Source of the DNA: Chondrilla cf. caribensis
Lineage: Eukaryota > Porifera > Demospongiae > Chondrillida > Chondrillidae
NCBI GenBank assembly: GCA_964020155.1
Contig: OZ026551.1
Location: 3,683,767 to 3,693,766 of the forward strand
Direction: 5' to 3'
Length of the DNA stretch: 10,000 nucleotides
In this document: positions 1 to 6,574 of the stretch, in pieces
Position numbering within the stretch: position 1 is the stretch's first letter
Layout: each line of letters starts with the position of its first letter
The notes under the pieces: generated by a model
The model's database searches: none
Told to the model about the DNA's origin: nothing
The model's input: the letters and a program-made list of their open reading frames with translations, nothing else
Made by a program: the position numbers and the translations under genes

Positions 1-117
1 TGTCCTCAATTCAGACGTCATTTAATACACTACAGTACTACTTTGGGACACAGAATAGTGTCCTTATTACAGAGGTTTTTGGTATTCAAAGGTTTGTAAT
101 AGAGTGGTTCCACTGTA
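1..117. mobile_element. Right end of a Tc1/mariner-superfamily-like element (partial)
   Basis: The segment ends in GTTCCACTG followed by TA at 116-117. This is the mirror image of the CAGTGGAAC start seen in many pogo/mariner-type elements, and the same end type recurs inside the 46-bp satellite further on. Two diverged copies of a motif beginning TGTCCT lie at 1-18 and 59-76 (about 14 of 18 bases shared), which fits subterminal repeats. The left end would lie outside the window, so neither element length nor a matching TIR can be verified. No transposase coding is visible. The TA is consistent with a target duplication but cannot be proven from one side. Confidence 0.4.
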
Positions 118-189
118 TTTGTGAGTGGTGTACTGTTTTGGTAAACACGGTATGTGTGCTAATCATTGTCATCCATAATACAAGCCAAT

Positions 190-314
190 AATAATGTACA
201 TGTTCATGTAGCATACACTTGTGTACGTACACACAGGTGTATACATGACACATACCGTACGTATACTCATGTGCGTGCATATGCACACACGTATGTGTAC
301 ACACAGACAAACAT

Positions 315-350
<36 letters not shown>

Positions 351-354
351 ACAC
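190..354. repeat. AC/GT-rich microsatellite with alternating purine-pyrimidine palindromes
   Basis: A degenerate AC/GT/TATG-rich stretch leads into a nearly pure AC tract at about 316-345. Embedded perfect palindromes include a 14-bp one at 220-233 (TGTGTACGTACACA) and a 12-bp one at 275-286 (GTGCATATGCAC). Long reading frames here on both strands are low-complexity Thr/His or Cys/Val strings and are not proteins. The tract is interrupted by the MITE starting at 357 and resumes at 871 on the same strand, so both parts are probably one ancestral locus. Confidence 0.85.
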
Positions 355-356
355 TA

Positions 357-445
357 GCCTAGCTAGCTAGACCGTCCCTAAGAGGTGCCGAGAGGCAGAA
401 ATGGGAAGGGACGGTCTAGCCCAAGTAGCGATTAGTTCACACCTG
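357..445 (+). repeat. Left terminal inverted repeat of the 512-bp MITE
   Basis: This 89-bp arm pairs with 780-868. The inner end, TAGTTCACACCTG, is identical in the two arms, and the middle carries most of the differences. The arm contains a self-complementary 12-bp stem (367-378 with 408-419) and a loop of about 29 nt. Confidence 0.85.
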
Positions 446-779
446 CCAATTGACAAATAACACGTATAGAGTTTGTACGGCTCACTATACACCCCATACG
501 TGTTAGGAGGACCATAGATGCTCTAACCATAGTCTATGCTCTAACTCAGGTTAGAGTATCTGTGGGAGGACAGAGGGAAGCAAGGAAAGAATAGATCTAG
601 TGTTGTTTTGTCGATAATGCAATGATTCTTTGTCAGAATATAGGTACTCCCAATTTGTATCGTTCATCGTGAACATCGACGTCTCTAACCACTCTGTGAA
701 CACACAGCAGACAAACTACGTTCGCGAAAGTATTTCATCTGTTCGTTCATCAGAAGTAAAAGGTTGATGGTCACGCGCT

Positions 780-868
780 CAGGTGTGAACTAATCGCTAC
801 TTGTGCTAGACCGTCCCTTTCCCTTTCCGCCCCTTGGCGCATCTTAGGGACGGCCTAGCTAGCTAGAC
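780..868 (-). repeat. Right terminal inverted repeat of the 512-bp MITE
   Basis: This is the inverted partner of 357-445, with equal length and no indels by eye. Its internal stem (806-817 with 847-858) keeps pairing despite one change (a G-T wobble in RNA), while the loop has diverged from that of the left arm. Confidence 0.85.
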
Positions 869-870
869 TA

Positions 871-1060
<190 letters not shown>

Positions 1061-1062
<2 letters not shown>

Positions 1063-1093
1063 GTATTTCAACCAGTCAATTGTGAGGTCCTAC
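1061..1093 (+). repeat. Diverged, internally deleted copy of the 46-bp satellite unit
   Basis: The segment reads like the 46-bp unit found at 1589 onward. It starts like its CTGTACTTCAAC part and ends with CAATTGTGAGGTCCTAC, but lacks about 14 bases in the middle. It lies about 500 bp upstream of the main array in the same orientation. It may be an outlying relic of the array or a separate solo element end. Confidence 0.55.
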
Positions 1094-1588
1094 CCTCTCC
1101 TCTCTACTCTATCTTTTCTTAATACAAAAATGTATCGAGAAATTATTGTCAGAACTGTCGAAGTAGAGTTCAACCACAATCCATCTCAGTGCCTCACTGC
1201 TATGGCATTTAAACACTGAGTAGTTATTCACACCCTACATTTGTCCATCTTGGTCAGAATATCTGCTGTGTGACTTAAGTGTTCTAACTTTTCCTGTCAC
1301 GCCGGATGTGCTTCACACTTTCAGGTCTGACTCTTTATGTAATTTCGAAGCCGGAGGAATTTGGGTTCACTGCATTTTATGTGCTTTAAATTCCTTAATG
1401 TGTTGTTAACTAGATTTGAAGTCATGCCTGCAGTTGAACTCTGCTGAAAGACTACTTCGGTAACGATCCTATGACCACTAGTTCCCAGTTTTGGGAGTTC
1501 CTGCACTGTATTTCTTTGTACACATTCAACATCAGAATTGGGACCACGTCGCAATTGGGACCACTTTGCCTGGTCTCATAGGTGGTCT
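1094..1588. other. Intergenic or intronic stretch without a recognisable gene
   Basis: This is AT-rich unique-looking DNA. A 77-codon minus-strand frame (1321-1554) has no recognisable motif and no supporting signals, so I do not call it a gene. Near the right edge, AATTGGGACCAC occurs twice, at 1536-1547 and 1553-1564 (17 bp apart). A GTTCCTGCACTGTA-like sequence near 1497-1510 resembles a degraded transposon end. Both look like transition sequence into the 46-bp satellite. Confidence 0.5.
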
Positions 1589-1876
1589 CCATTGTGAGGT
1601 TCTACTGTACTTCAACTGGTCCCATAGGTGGTCTCAATTGTGAGGTTCTACTGTACTTCAACTAGTCCCATAGGTGGTCTCAATTGTGAGGTTCTACTAT
1701 ACTTCAACTGGTCCCATAGGCGGTCTCAATTGTGAGGTTCTACTGTACTTTAACTGGTCCCATAGGTGGTTCACCTCTCAATTGAGACCACCTATGGGAC
1801 CAGTTGAAGTACAGTGGAACCTCACAATTGAGACCACCTATGGGACCAGTTGAAGTACAGTAAAACCTCACAATTT
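1589..1876. repeat. 46-bp TIR-derived satellite, four direct units then two inverted
   Basis: Units start at 1589, 1635, 1681 and 1727 on the plus strand. The orientation then flips, with units at 1785-1830 and 1831-1876. The unit begins CAATTGTGAGGTTCTACTGT, and its inverse begins TACAGTGGAACCTCACAATTG-like, which looks like a pogo/mariner-type terminal repeat, so the array is probably built from transposon ends. The flip creates a hairpin with arms 1681-1770 and 1787-1876 (84 of 90 positions complementary by hand alignment) and a 16-nt loop. No coding is visible. The AGGTGGTCT core also occurs in the 32-bp satellites at 2857 and 4094. Confidence 0.85.
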
Positions 1877-1950
1877 AGACCTTGTACAGTTTCATATGAC
1901 CAAGGAATTCTTCCACACTCCCTTATCTATCTTACCCAATTAATCTTTAG

Positions 1951-2135
1951 ACACACTTCTATGGACGGAAAGACACGTGGAGCTTCTCAAAGCGGTAATT
2001 GAGGAAGTGGAGATGCTGAGAGACTGTCACATTGAGGGTCTGGTTTTGTGCATGAACATGTCTTCACCCGTATTGGATGAAAGCAGGAATTTTTCCAGTT
2101 TGCTCTTGTCAATGCTCACAAGATTCCACCATCTG
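1951..2135 (+). CDS. Candidate internal exon, protein unrecognised
   Basis: The frame is open from a good 3' splice site (pyrimidine-rich run ending CTTTAG at 1945-1950) to a consensus 5' splice site (CTG|GTGAGT, GT at 2136-2137). The exon is 185 bp. It starts with two bases of a split codon and ends in phase 0. The peptide is normal in composition: it begins TLLWTERHVELLKAVIEEVE, continues through EMLRDCHIEGLVLCMNM, and ends SLLLSMLTRFHHL. It looks like amphipathic helices rich in Leu and charged residues, with no motif I can name. No methionine start is needed for an internal exon; a GTG-initiated reading from 1977 is an artefact of the open frame. Flanking exons were not found, and a tandem module begins exactly at its donor. 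It could be a real exon, an exon fragment caught in a transposon, or chance. Confidence 0.45.
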
Positions 2136-2856
2136 GTGAGTCTGGAAGTGAATGTTCAAATTTTAGCTTTCAGGTACAGTATGATTAAAAAAACTAAACA
2201 TTACCGGATAAAAGTTACCTGCTAGTCTGATAACAGTTAACGCTTATCTGTTGAAGTTAACTGATTTTCTGGTAACCGATAACTGTTTACTGATAACCGT
2301 CAATGGTACATTGTAAATTTTTAATCGTTGAAGAAGGACTTAAAGTATCACAGACGAGTGTTTGGGTAATGATTTAAAAGTACAAAAGACATGGGTCCAT
2401 CTCTCATCTTCCTGATTCTAGTCAACCGACTCTTCGACGGATTGTTCATGAGTTACGCAATTGGTACCTGTCATTTGGTAATAAACATTATGTATTAAGG
2501 ATTACGTAGTGAGAAAACTACCGGTAACAGTTAACAGATAACGGTTAACAGTTAACAGAAAAAAGGTAAAGGAGATTACCGTTAGTTTATTTCCCTCCAT
2601 ACAGTATGTAGTTGTTCAGTAGCTGGTCCTCTTACGTGCATGTGTGGCACACACTATTTCCTCATTATTGGGTCGTTCTTAGGTGGAATTCTATGGGATA
2701 TAGTTGTTGTTTGTGTGTACGTATATACATGTAGTATATTATGTCCTCATTCATCACAAGTGTTATGGGATGTATACATGTATACATGTCTTGTTCACAT
2801 ACATACAGAGTACACGTAAATACTGTATGTACCTGTGTTATATTTTACTCATTACT
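2136..2856 (+). mobile_element. Duplicated module, copy A: decayed Tc1-like element plus flanks
   Basis: This segment is closely matched by 3372-4093 with only small indels. For example, copy A has an extra 8 bp (TATACATG) near 2776 and lacks 9 bp in the GTTAAC-rich region. It contains a Tc1-like transposase fragment, GTTAAC-rich inverted sequence on both sides of it (about 2230-2300 and 2515-2589), and about 270 bp of 3' flank leading into the 32-bp satellite. The match to copy B starts at the GTGAGT of the candidate exon donor. No intact transposase is present. Confidence 0.8.
2303..2509 (+). pseudogene. Tc1/mariner transposase DNA-binding fragment, copy A, stop-interrupted
   Basis: This is the counterpart of 3548-3754. 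Translation runs from the ATG at 2303 through EEGLKVSQTSVWVMI, then hits an in-frame TAA at about 2375 where copy B has CAA (Gln); the Trp codon just before has become ATG. After the stop the frame continues KYKRHGSISHLPDSS and ends at the same TAG as copy B (2507-2509). It encodes only part of the paired-like helix-turn-helix domain that Tc1-type transposases use to bind their TIRs. The catalytic DDE/D domain is absent. Confidence 0.65.
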
Positions 2857-3126
2857 GAGGTGGTCTTTAAGTATAGGATCCATACAACGAGGTGGTCTCT
2901 AAGTATAGGATCCATACAACAAGGTGGTCTCTAAGTATAGGATCCATACAACGAGGTGGTCTCTAAGTATAGGATCCATACAACGAGGTGGTCTCTAAGT
3001 ATAGGATCCATGCAATGAGGTGGTCTCTAAGTATAGGATCCATACAATGAGGTGGTCTCTAAGTATAGGATCCATACAACGAGGTGGTCTCTAAGTATAG
3101 GATCCATACAACGAGGTGGTCTCTAT
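2857..3126 (+). repeat. 32-bp satellite, copy A, eight units plus a partial ninth
   Basis: Eight consecutive 32-bp units run from 2857 to 3112, followed by a truncated unit. Each begins GAGGTGGTCT (AAGGTGGTCT in the third) and contains TATAGGATCCAT, so every unit has a BamHI-type GGATCC hexamer. Units differ by only one to three bases, implying recent amplification. The array follows the Tc1-like module directly, as in copy B, where only three full units exist. It is non-coding, since the 32-bp period cycles through all frames and meets stops. Confidence 0.95.
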
Positions 3127-3371
3127 GTAAAAGATAAACCACTATGTGCCATGTTTTTTAACTGCTTTAACTAATGTTCACACAAATTGGCATGCTTATG
3201 CAATAGACTAATAGCCTGGTTTCGTGAAGAGATGGTGGAATTTCTCAAACAGTTAGCAATCAGCAAAAATAATTAACCTGACTTGTTCAATTTGTGTTAC
3301 ATCTGTTAACACACAGTTCTAATTTTTAATCGCACGATTCTAATTTTATTACATGATTAATGATTGAAACT
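3127..3371. other. Unique spacer between the two duplicated modules
   Basis: This AT-rich sequence has no counterpart downstream of copy B. A short open patch at about 3213-3259 reads WFREEMVEFLKQLA, loosely resembling WTERHVELLKAV of the candidate exon at 1951-2135, at a similar distance from the duplicated GTGAGT. A stop follows within a few codons, and no donor site is present. It could be a decayed exon copy or coincidence. Nothing else is recognisable. Confidence 0.4.
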
Positions 3372-4093
3372 GTGAGTCTGGAAGTGAATGTTCAAATTTT
3401 AGCTTTCAGGTACAGTATGATTCAAAAAAGCCAAACATTACCGGATAAAAGTTACCTGCTAGTCTGATAACAGTTAACGCTAATTGGTTAAAAGTTAACT
3501 GATTTTGTGGTAACCGTTAACCGATAACTGTTTACTGATAACCGTCAATGGTACATTGTAAATTTTTAATCGTTGAAGAAGGACTTAAAGTATCACAGAC
3601 GAGTGTTTGGGTATGGATTCAAAAGTACAAAAGACATGGGTCCATCTCTCATCTTCCCGGATCTAGTCAACCGACTCTTCGACGGATTGTCCATGAGTTA
3701 CGCAATTGGTACCTGTCATTTGGTAATAAACATTATGTATTAAGGATTACGTAGTGAGAAAACTACCGGTAACAGTTAACAGATAACGGTTAACAGTTAA
3801 CAGAAAAAAGGTAAAGGAGATTACCGTTAGTTTATTTCCCTCCATACTGTATGTAGTTGTTCAGTAGCTGGTCCTCTTACGTGCATGTGTGGCACACACT
3901 ATTTCCTCATTATTGGGTCGTTCTTAGGTGGAATTCTATGGGATATAGTTGTTGTTTGTGTGTACGTATATACATGTAGTATATTATGTCCTCATTCATC
4001 ACAAGTGTTATGGGATGTATACATGTCTTGTTCACATACATACAAAGTACACGTAAATACTGTATGTGCCTGTGTTATATTTTACTCATTACT
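3372..4093 (+). mobile_element. Duplicated module, copy B: Tc1-like remnant plus flanks
   Basis: This is a direct repeat of 2136-2856, offset 1,236 bp at the start and 1,245 bp at the transposase fragment, with the difference due to small indels. A likely non-autonomous Tc1-like element lies at about 3432-3834. Its two sides carry inverted clusters of GTTAAC/GATAACSGTTA motifs (3464-3545 and 3767-3830), and its outer edges are loosely inverted (AAACATTACCGG on the left, CCGTTAGTTTA on the right). The remaining 260 bp is duplicated flank that leads into the 32-bp satellite. Confidence 0.8.
3548..3754 (+). pseudogene. Tc1/mariner transposase N-terminal HTH fragment, copy B
   Basis: A 68-codon open frame contains EEGLKVSQTSVWVWI, then QKYKRHGSISHLPGSS and QPT. 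This fits the second helix-turn-helix of Tc1/mariner transposases, whose usual pattern is S..TV...L.KY...GS...PGSGRP; here the GRP linker is degraded to SQP. Such domains bind the transposon's own TIRs. A stop lies three codons upstream of the ATG, and the frame ends after YVLRIT, so the first helices and the whole catalytic DDE/D domain are missing (full proteins are usually about 340 residues). It is a decayed fragment in a non-autonomous element. Copy A carries an additional premature stop. Confidence 0.7.
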
Positions 4094-4204
4094 GAGGTGG
4101 TCTTTAAGTATAGGATCCATGCAACGAGGTGGTCTTTAAGTATAGGATCCATACAACGAGGTGGTCTCTAAGTATAGGATCCATACAACGAGGTGGTCTC
4201 TAAG
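4094..4204 (+). repeat. 32-bp satellite, copy B, three units plus a partial
   Basis: Full units start at 4094, 4126 and 4158, with a partial copy from 4190 to about 4204-4211. The unit is the same as at 2857-3126 and again contains GGATCC. The first two units carry CTTTAAG instead of CTCTAAG; the CTTTAAG form also marks the first unit of copy A. The array therefore shares its start with copy A and differs in copy number. Confidence 0.95.
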
Positions 4205-4431
4205 TATAGCATCTGATGATGTAATGTGTAGTAGGTAAACCATTACCCTAATTAGAAAGTTAAAACATTTTCTGAATTATTCAAGTCTAAACTGGTTGAA
4301 TGCAATACTACAAAGATGCACATATGGAGGTGTTTTGAACCTGATTCAAAACTGATATAACAATATCTATTGCTTCATCTCAAGTGTTTGCTAACATCTT
4401 GTCATTGGGAGCCTCCAGGAAGGTTAGTTGA
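4205..4431. other. AT-rich spacer, no gene seen
   Basis: Unique-looking sequence between the copy B satellite and the pogo-like element. It has no ORF, repeat or structured motif I can support. Confidence 0.5.
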
Positions 4432-4433
4432 TA

Positions 4434-4456
4434 CAGTGAATATTCGTTAATCCGCC
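4434..4456 (+). repeat. Left TIR of the pogo-like element
   Basis: 23 bp with one mismatch to the inverted right end at 4880-4902. It is preceded by the TA target duplication. Confidence 0.85.
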
Positions 4457-4879
4457 CCCGGTTAACCCGCCAAACCGTTTTATCCTCCATTTTATTATGA
4501 AACGAATTCACTTGTATGGCTACACTATACAAGTAATATGCCATCTCGCACTTCTGCCATCTGCCATTCTTCTGTGTACCAATTTGCACTTTTGTATGGG
4601 CTTCAGTTACAGATAATCCACCAATTTTTAAGAAGTTGTCTTAGTGTAGAGCAAAATAGCAGCAAAGCGTTCTAAAATTGACTTGACAATGAAGCAGAAG
4701 AAGTAGATTTCTGAATTCAGAAAGAGGAATCCGACGACAACGTAAAAATATACTCAGAGACTGTTTCTTAAAGACGCGGAACGTACAAATTGCACAACAA
4801 ATGGTAGGAGACATCTCAAAGAAGATCAGTATAATCTGCCATATCATTAATCCGCCAAAATTTCGCCTGAACCAATTGC

Positions 4880-4902
4880 GGCAGATTAACGAATATTCAC
4901 TG
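4880..4902 (-). repeat. Right TIR of the pogo-like element
   Basis: Inverse of 4434-4456, followed by TA at 4903-4904. Confidence 0.85.
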
Positions 4903-4904
4903 TA

Positions 4905-5144
4905 TGTTGAATGCCAATCGACTGGACCTTCATCTGACAATATGGATTTATAAACAAGAAATCAATGGAAATATCAAAACATTGAAACATTGTATTATTG
5001 TATCTTCAGCAATTTGGTAATTACGTATGTGTTTGTATAATATACTTCCATCTGTATTTTCCTCTGTCTAATAGCAAATTTCCTGCCCTGAATAATAGTG
5101 TTATTTCTATGGTAACAGATGCTATAATGTTAAGGGGTTACCAA
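4905..5144. other. AT-rich spacer, no gene seen
   Basis: A 62-codon plus-strand frame (4998-5186) shows no recognisable domain or supporting signal. No repeat or RNA structure stands out. Confidence 0.5.
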
Positions 5145-5272
5145 TACAGTCGAACTTACTTAGTATGTACTTTGAAGAGTACATGAAATCTGTATTTCTT
5201 ATCAGAGGTACTTACAGCCAGTACTGATTGACATGGTGTACATGAAGTAGGGAGATGTACTCACTAACTGAG

Positions 5273-6322
5273 AGCATGTACTAACCAGGAGTGTGTACTA
5301 ACCAGGAGTGTGTGCTAACCAGGAGTGTGTACTAACTAGGAGTGTGTGCTAACCAGGAGTGTGTACTAACCAGGAATGTGTACTAACTAGGAGTGTGTAC
5401 TAACCAGTAGTGTTAGCTAATCAGGAGTGTGTGCTAACCAGGAGTGTGTACTAAACAGGAGTGTGTACTAACTGGGAGTGTGTGCTAACCAGGAGTGTGT
5501 ACTAACCAGGAGTATGTACTAACCAGGAGTGTGTACTAACCAGGAGTGTGTACTTACCAGGAGTGTGTACTAACCAGGAGTGTGTGCTAAACAGGAGTGT
5601 GTATGTACTAACCAGGAGTGTGTGCTAACCTAGAGTGTGTACTAACCAGGAGTGTGTACTTACCAGGAGTATGTACTTACCAGGAGTGTGTACTTACCAG
5701 GGGTGTGTACTTACCAGGAGTGTGTACTTACCAGGAGTGTGTGCTAACCAAGAGTGTGTACTAACCGAGAGTGTGTACTAACCGGGAATGTGTACTAACC
5801 GGGAGTGTGTACTAACCGGGAGTGTGTACTAACCAGGAGGGTGTGCTAACCAGGAGTGTGTACTAAACAGGAGTGTGTACTAACTGGGAGTGTGTGCTAA
5901 CCAGGAGTGTGTACTAACCAGGAGTATGTACTAACCAGGAGTGTGTACTAACCAGGAGTGTGTACTTACCAGGAGTGTGTACTAAACAGGAGTGTGTATG
6001 TACTAACCAGGAGTGTGTGCTAACCTAGAGTGTGTACTAACCAGGAGTGTGTACTTACCAGGAGTATGTACTTACCAGGAGTGTGTACTTACCAGGGGTG
6101 TGTACTTACCAGGAGTGTGTACTTACCAGGAGTGTGTGCTAACCAAGAGTGTGTACTAACCGGGAGTGTGTACTAACCGGGAATGTGTACTAACCGGGAG
6201 TGTGTACTAACCGGGAGTGTGTACTAACCAGGAGGGTGTACTAACCAGGAGTGTGTACTAACCAGTAGTGTGTACTAAACAGGAGTGCGTACCAACCAGG
6301 AGTGTGTACTAACCAGGAGTGC
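5273..6322 (+). repeat. 17-bp minisatellite, about 62 units, with 412-bp higher-order repeat
   Basis: The consensus unit is AGTGTGTACTAACCAGG (17 bp). Variants include GTGCTAACC, TACTTACC, AACCGGG, AACCTAG and one 21-bp unit with an inserted GTAT. A variant order repeats: markers CTAAACAGG at 5451 and 5863, ACTGGGAG at 5471 and 5883, and AGTATGTACT at 5511 and 5923 all lie 412 bp apart (23 units of 17 plus one of 21). After one unit is lost, later markers (the GTAT unit at 5601/5996, CCTAGAG at about 5629/6024, AGGAGGG at 5835/6230) lie 395 bp apart. The array therefore grew by duplication of a 24-unit block. Period 17 and frequent stops make it non-coding. Confidence 0.97.
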
Positions 6323-6458
6323 GAGCGTGGATAATTAGTTTTGACAGTGACATAACCACATATGTGCACATTAGGAATAAAATCGAATAACATTGTCCTC
6401 TTAAAGAATAACCCCATATCCCCTCATGTAGGTAGTCTACTCTAACCTTCCTATCTAG
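6323..6458. other. Transition sequence after the minisatellite
   Basis: AT-rich unique sequence. It ends in a pyrimidine-containing run leading to CTATCTAG at 6451-6458, which can serve as a 3' splice site for the weak exon candidate that follows. Confidence 0.4.
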
Positions 6459-6568
6459 ATTTTGATATGTACATCCTGTTGGTGTGGTCTCCAGCACCAA
6501 ACGCCCTCTATGTGGTAGGAAGCCATTCAACTTGCCCTTTGAAGCCATTCAAGGCTACCACCAAACAG
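6459..6568 (+). CDS. Weak exon candidate, unrecognised
   Basis: The segment begins after a plausible acceptor (CTTCCTATCTAG) and ends at CAG|GTAGTG, a plausible donor, and is open in one frame: FDMYILLVWSPAPNALYVV, then GSHSTCPLKPFKATTKQ. It is less AT-rich than its surroundings. It starts with two bases of a split codon and ends in phase 0. Two other overlapping frames are also open through 6484-6800, including one with a hydrophobic stretch (LLIYGILFLLIYQIVCVL), so frame choice is uncertain. A 12-bp direct repeat (GAAGCCATTCAA at 6521 and 6541) lies inside. No domain was recognised. It may be an exon, a captured fragment in the putative element, or chance. Confidence 0.25.
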
Positions 6569-6574
6569 GTAGTG

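Larger units (their letters stand above)
355..870. mobile_element. MITE, 512 bp, 89-bp TIRs, TA target duplication
   Basis: The left arm 357-445 and right arm 780-868 are inverted copies matching at about 79 of 89 positions by hand alignment. TA dinucleotides at 355-356 and 869-870 are the likely target site duplication, which points to the Tc1/mariner superfamily or another TA-targeting family. The outer ends read G(C/T)CTAGCTAGCTAG followed by (A/G)CCGTCCC. Each arm is itself a hairpin: 367-378 pairs perfectly with 408-419 (12 bp), and 806-817 pairs with 847-858 with one mismatch. The interior has no meaningful ORF, but holds further inverted repeats at 458-467/496-505 (10 bp) and 516-528/549-561 (12 of 13). 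It sits inside an AC microsatellite. I do not recognise the family name. It is non-autonomous and would need a transposase supplied from elsewhere. Confidence 0.85.
4432..4904. mobile_element. Pogo/Tigger-like non-autonomous DNA transposon, 469 bp
   Basis: The left end at 4434 reads CAGTGAATATTCGTTAATC, and the right end at 4902 is its exact inverse for 19 bp, then one mismatch and GCC. TA dinucleotides at 4432-4433 and 4903-4904 give the expected target duplication. Subterminal TTAA(T/C)CCGCC motifs occur near both ends (about 4446, 4462 and 4848). CAGT starts, TA duplications and repeated TTAAYCCGCC-like motifs are typical of pogo/Tigger/Jerky relatives. No intact transposase fits. Plus-strand frames near 4687-4770 are acidic (NEAEEVDF, then EESDDN after a stop), which may be a relic of the acidic C-terminal region of such transposases, but this is weak. 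The minus-strand frames inside (4641-4940 and 4380-4589) cross the TIRs and look spurious. Confidence 0.8.

Noticed and set aside
86..357. Reading frames of 61-88 codons on both strands
   Set aside because: They are Cys/Val or His/Thr strings produced by the AC microsatellite and have no protein-like composition.
1321..1554. 77-codon minus-strand frame
   Set aside because: No recognisable motif and no splice or start context; it ends within satellite-transition sequence. Chance is the simplest explanation.
2704..2934. 76-codon frame running into the 32-bp satellite, and its counterparts at 3885-4139 and 3986-4171
   Set aside because: It depends on translating the satellite (RWSLSIGSIQ repeats) and is not conserved in frame between the two module copies.
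4380..4940. Two minus-strand frames over the pogo-like element
   Set aside because: Both run across the TIRs into flanking DNA and lack transposase motifs.
5273..6322. CRISPR-like array
   Set aside because: The units are contiguous 17-bp repeats with no unique spacers, in eukaryotic-looking DNA with no cas genes. It is a minisatellite.
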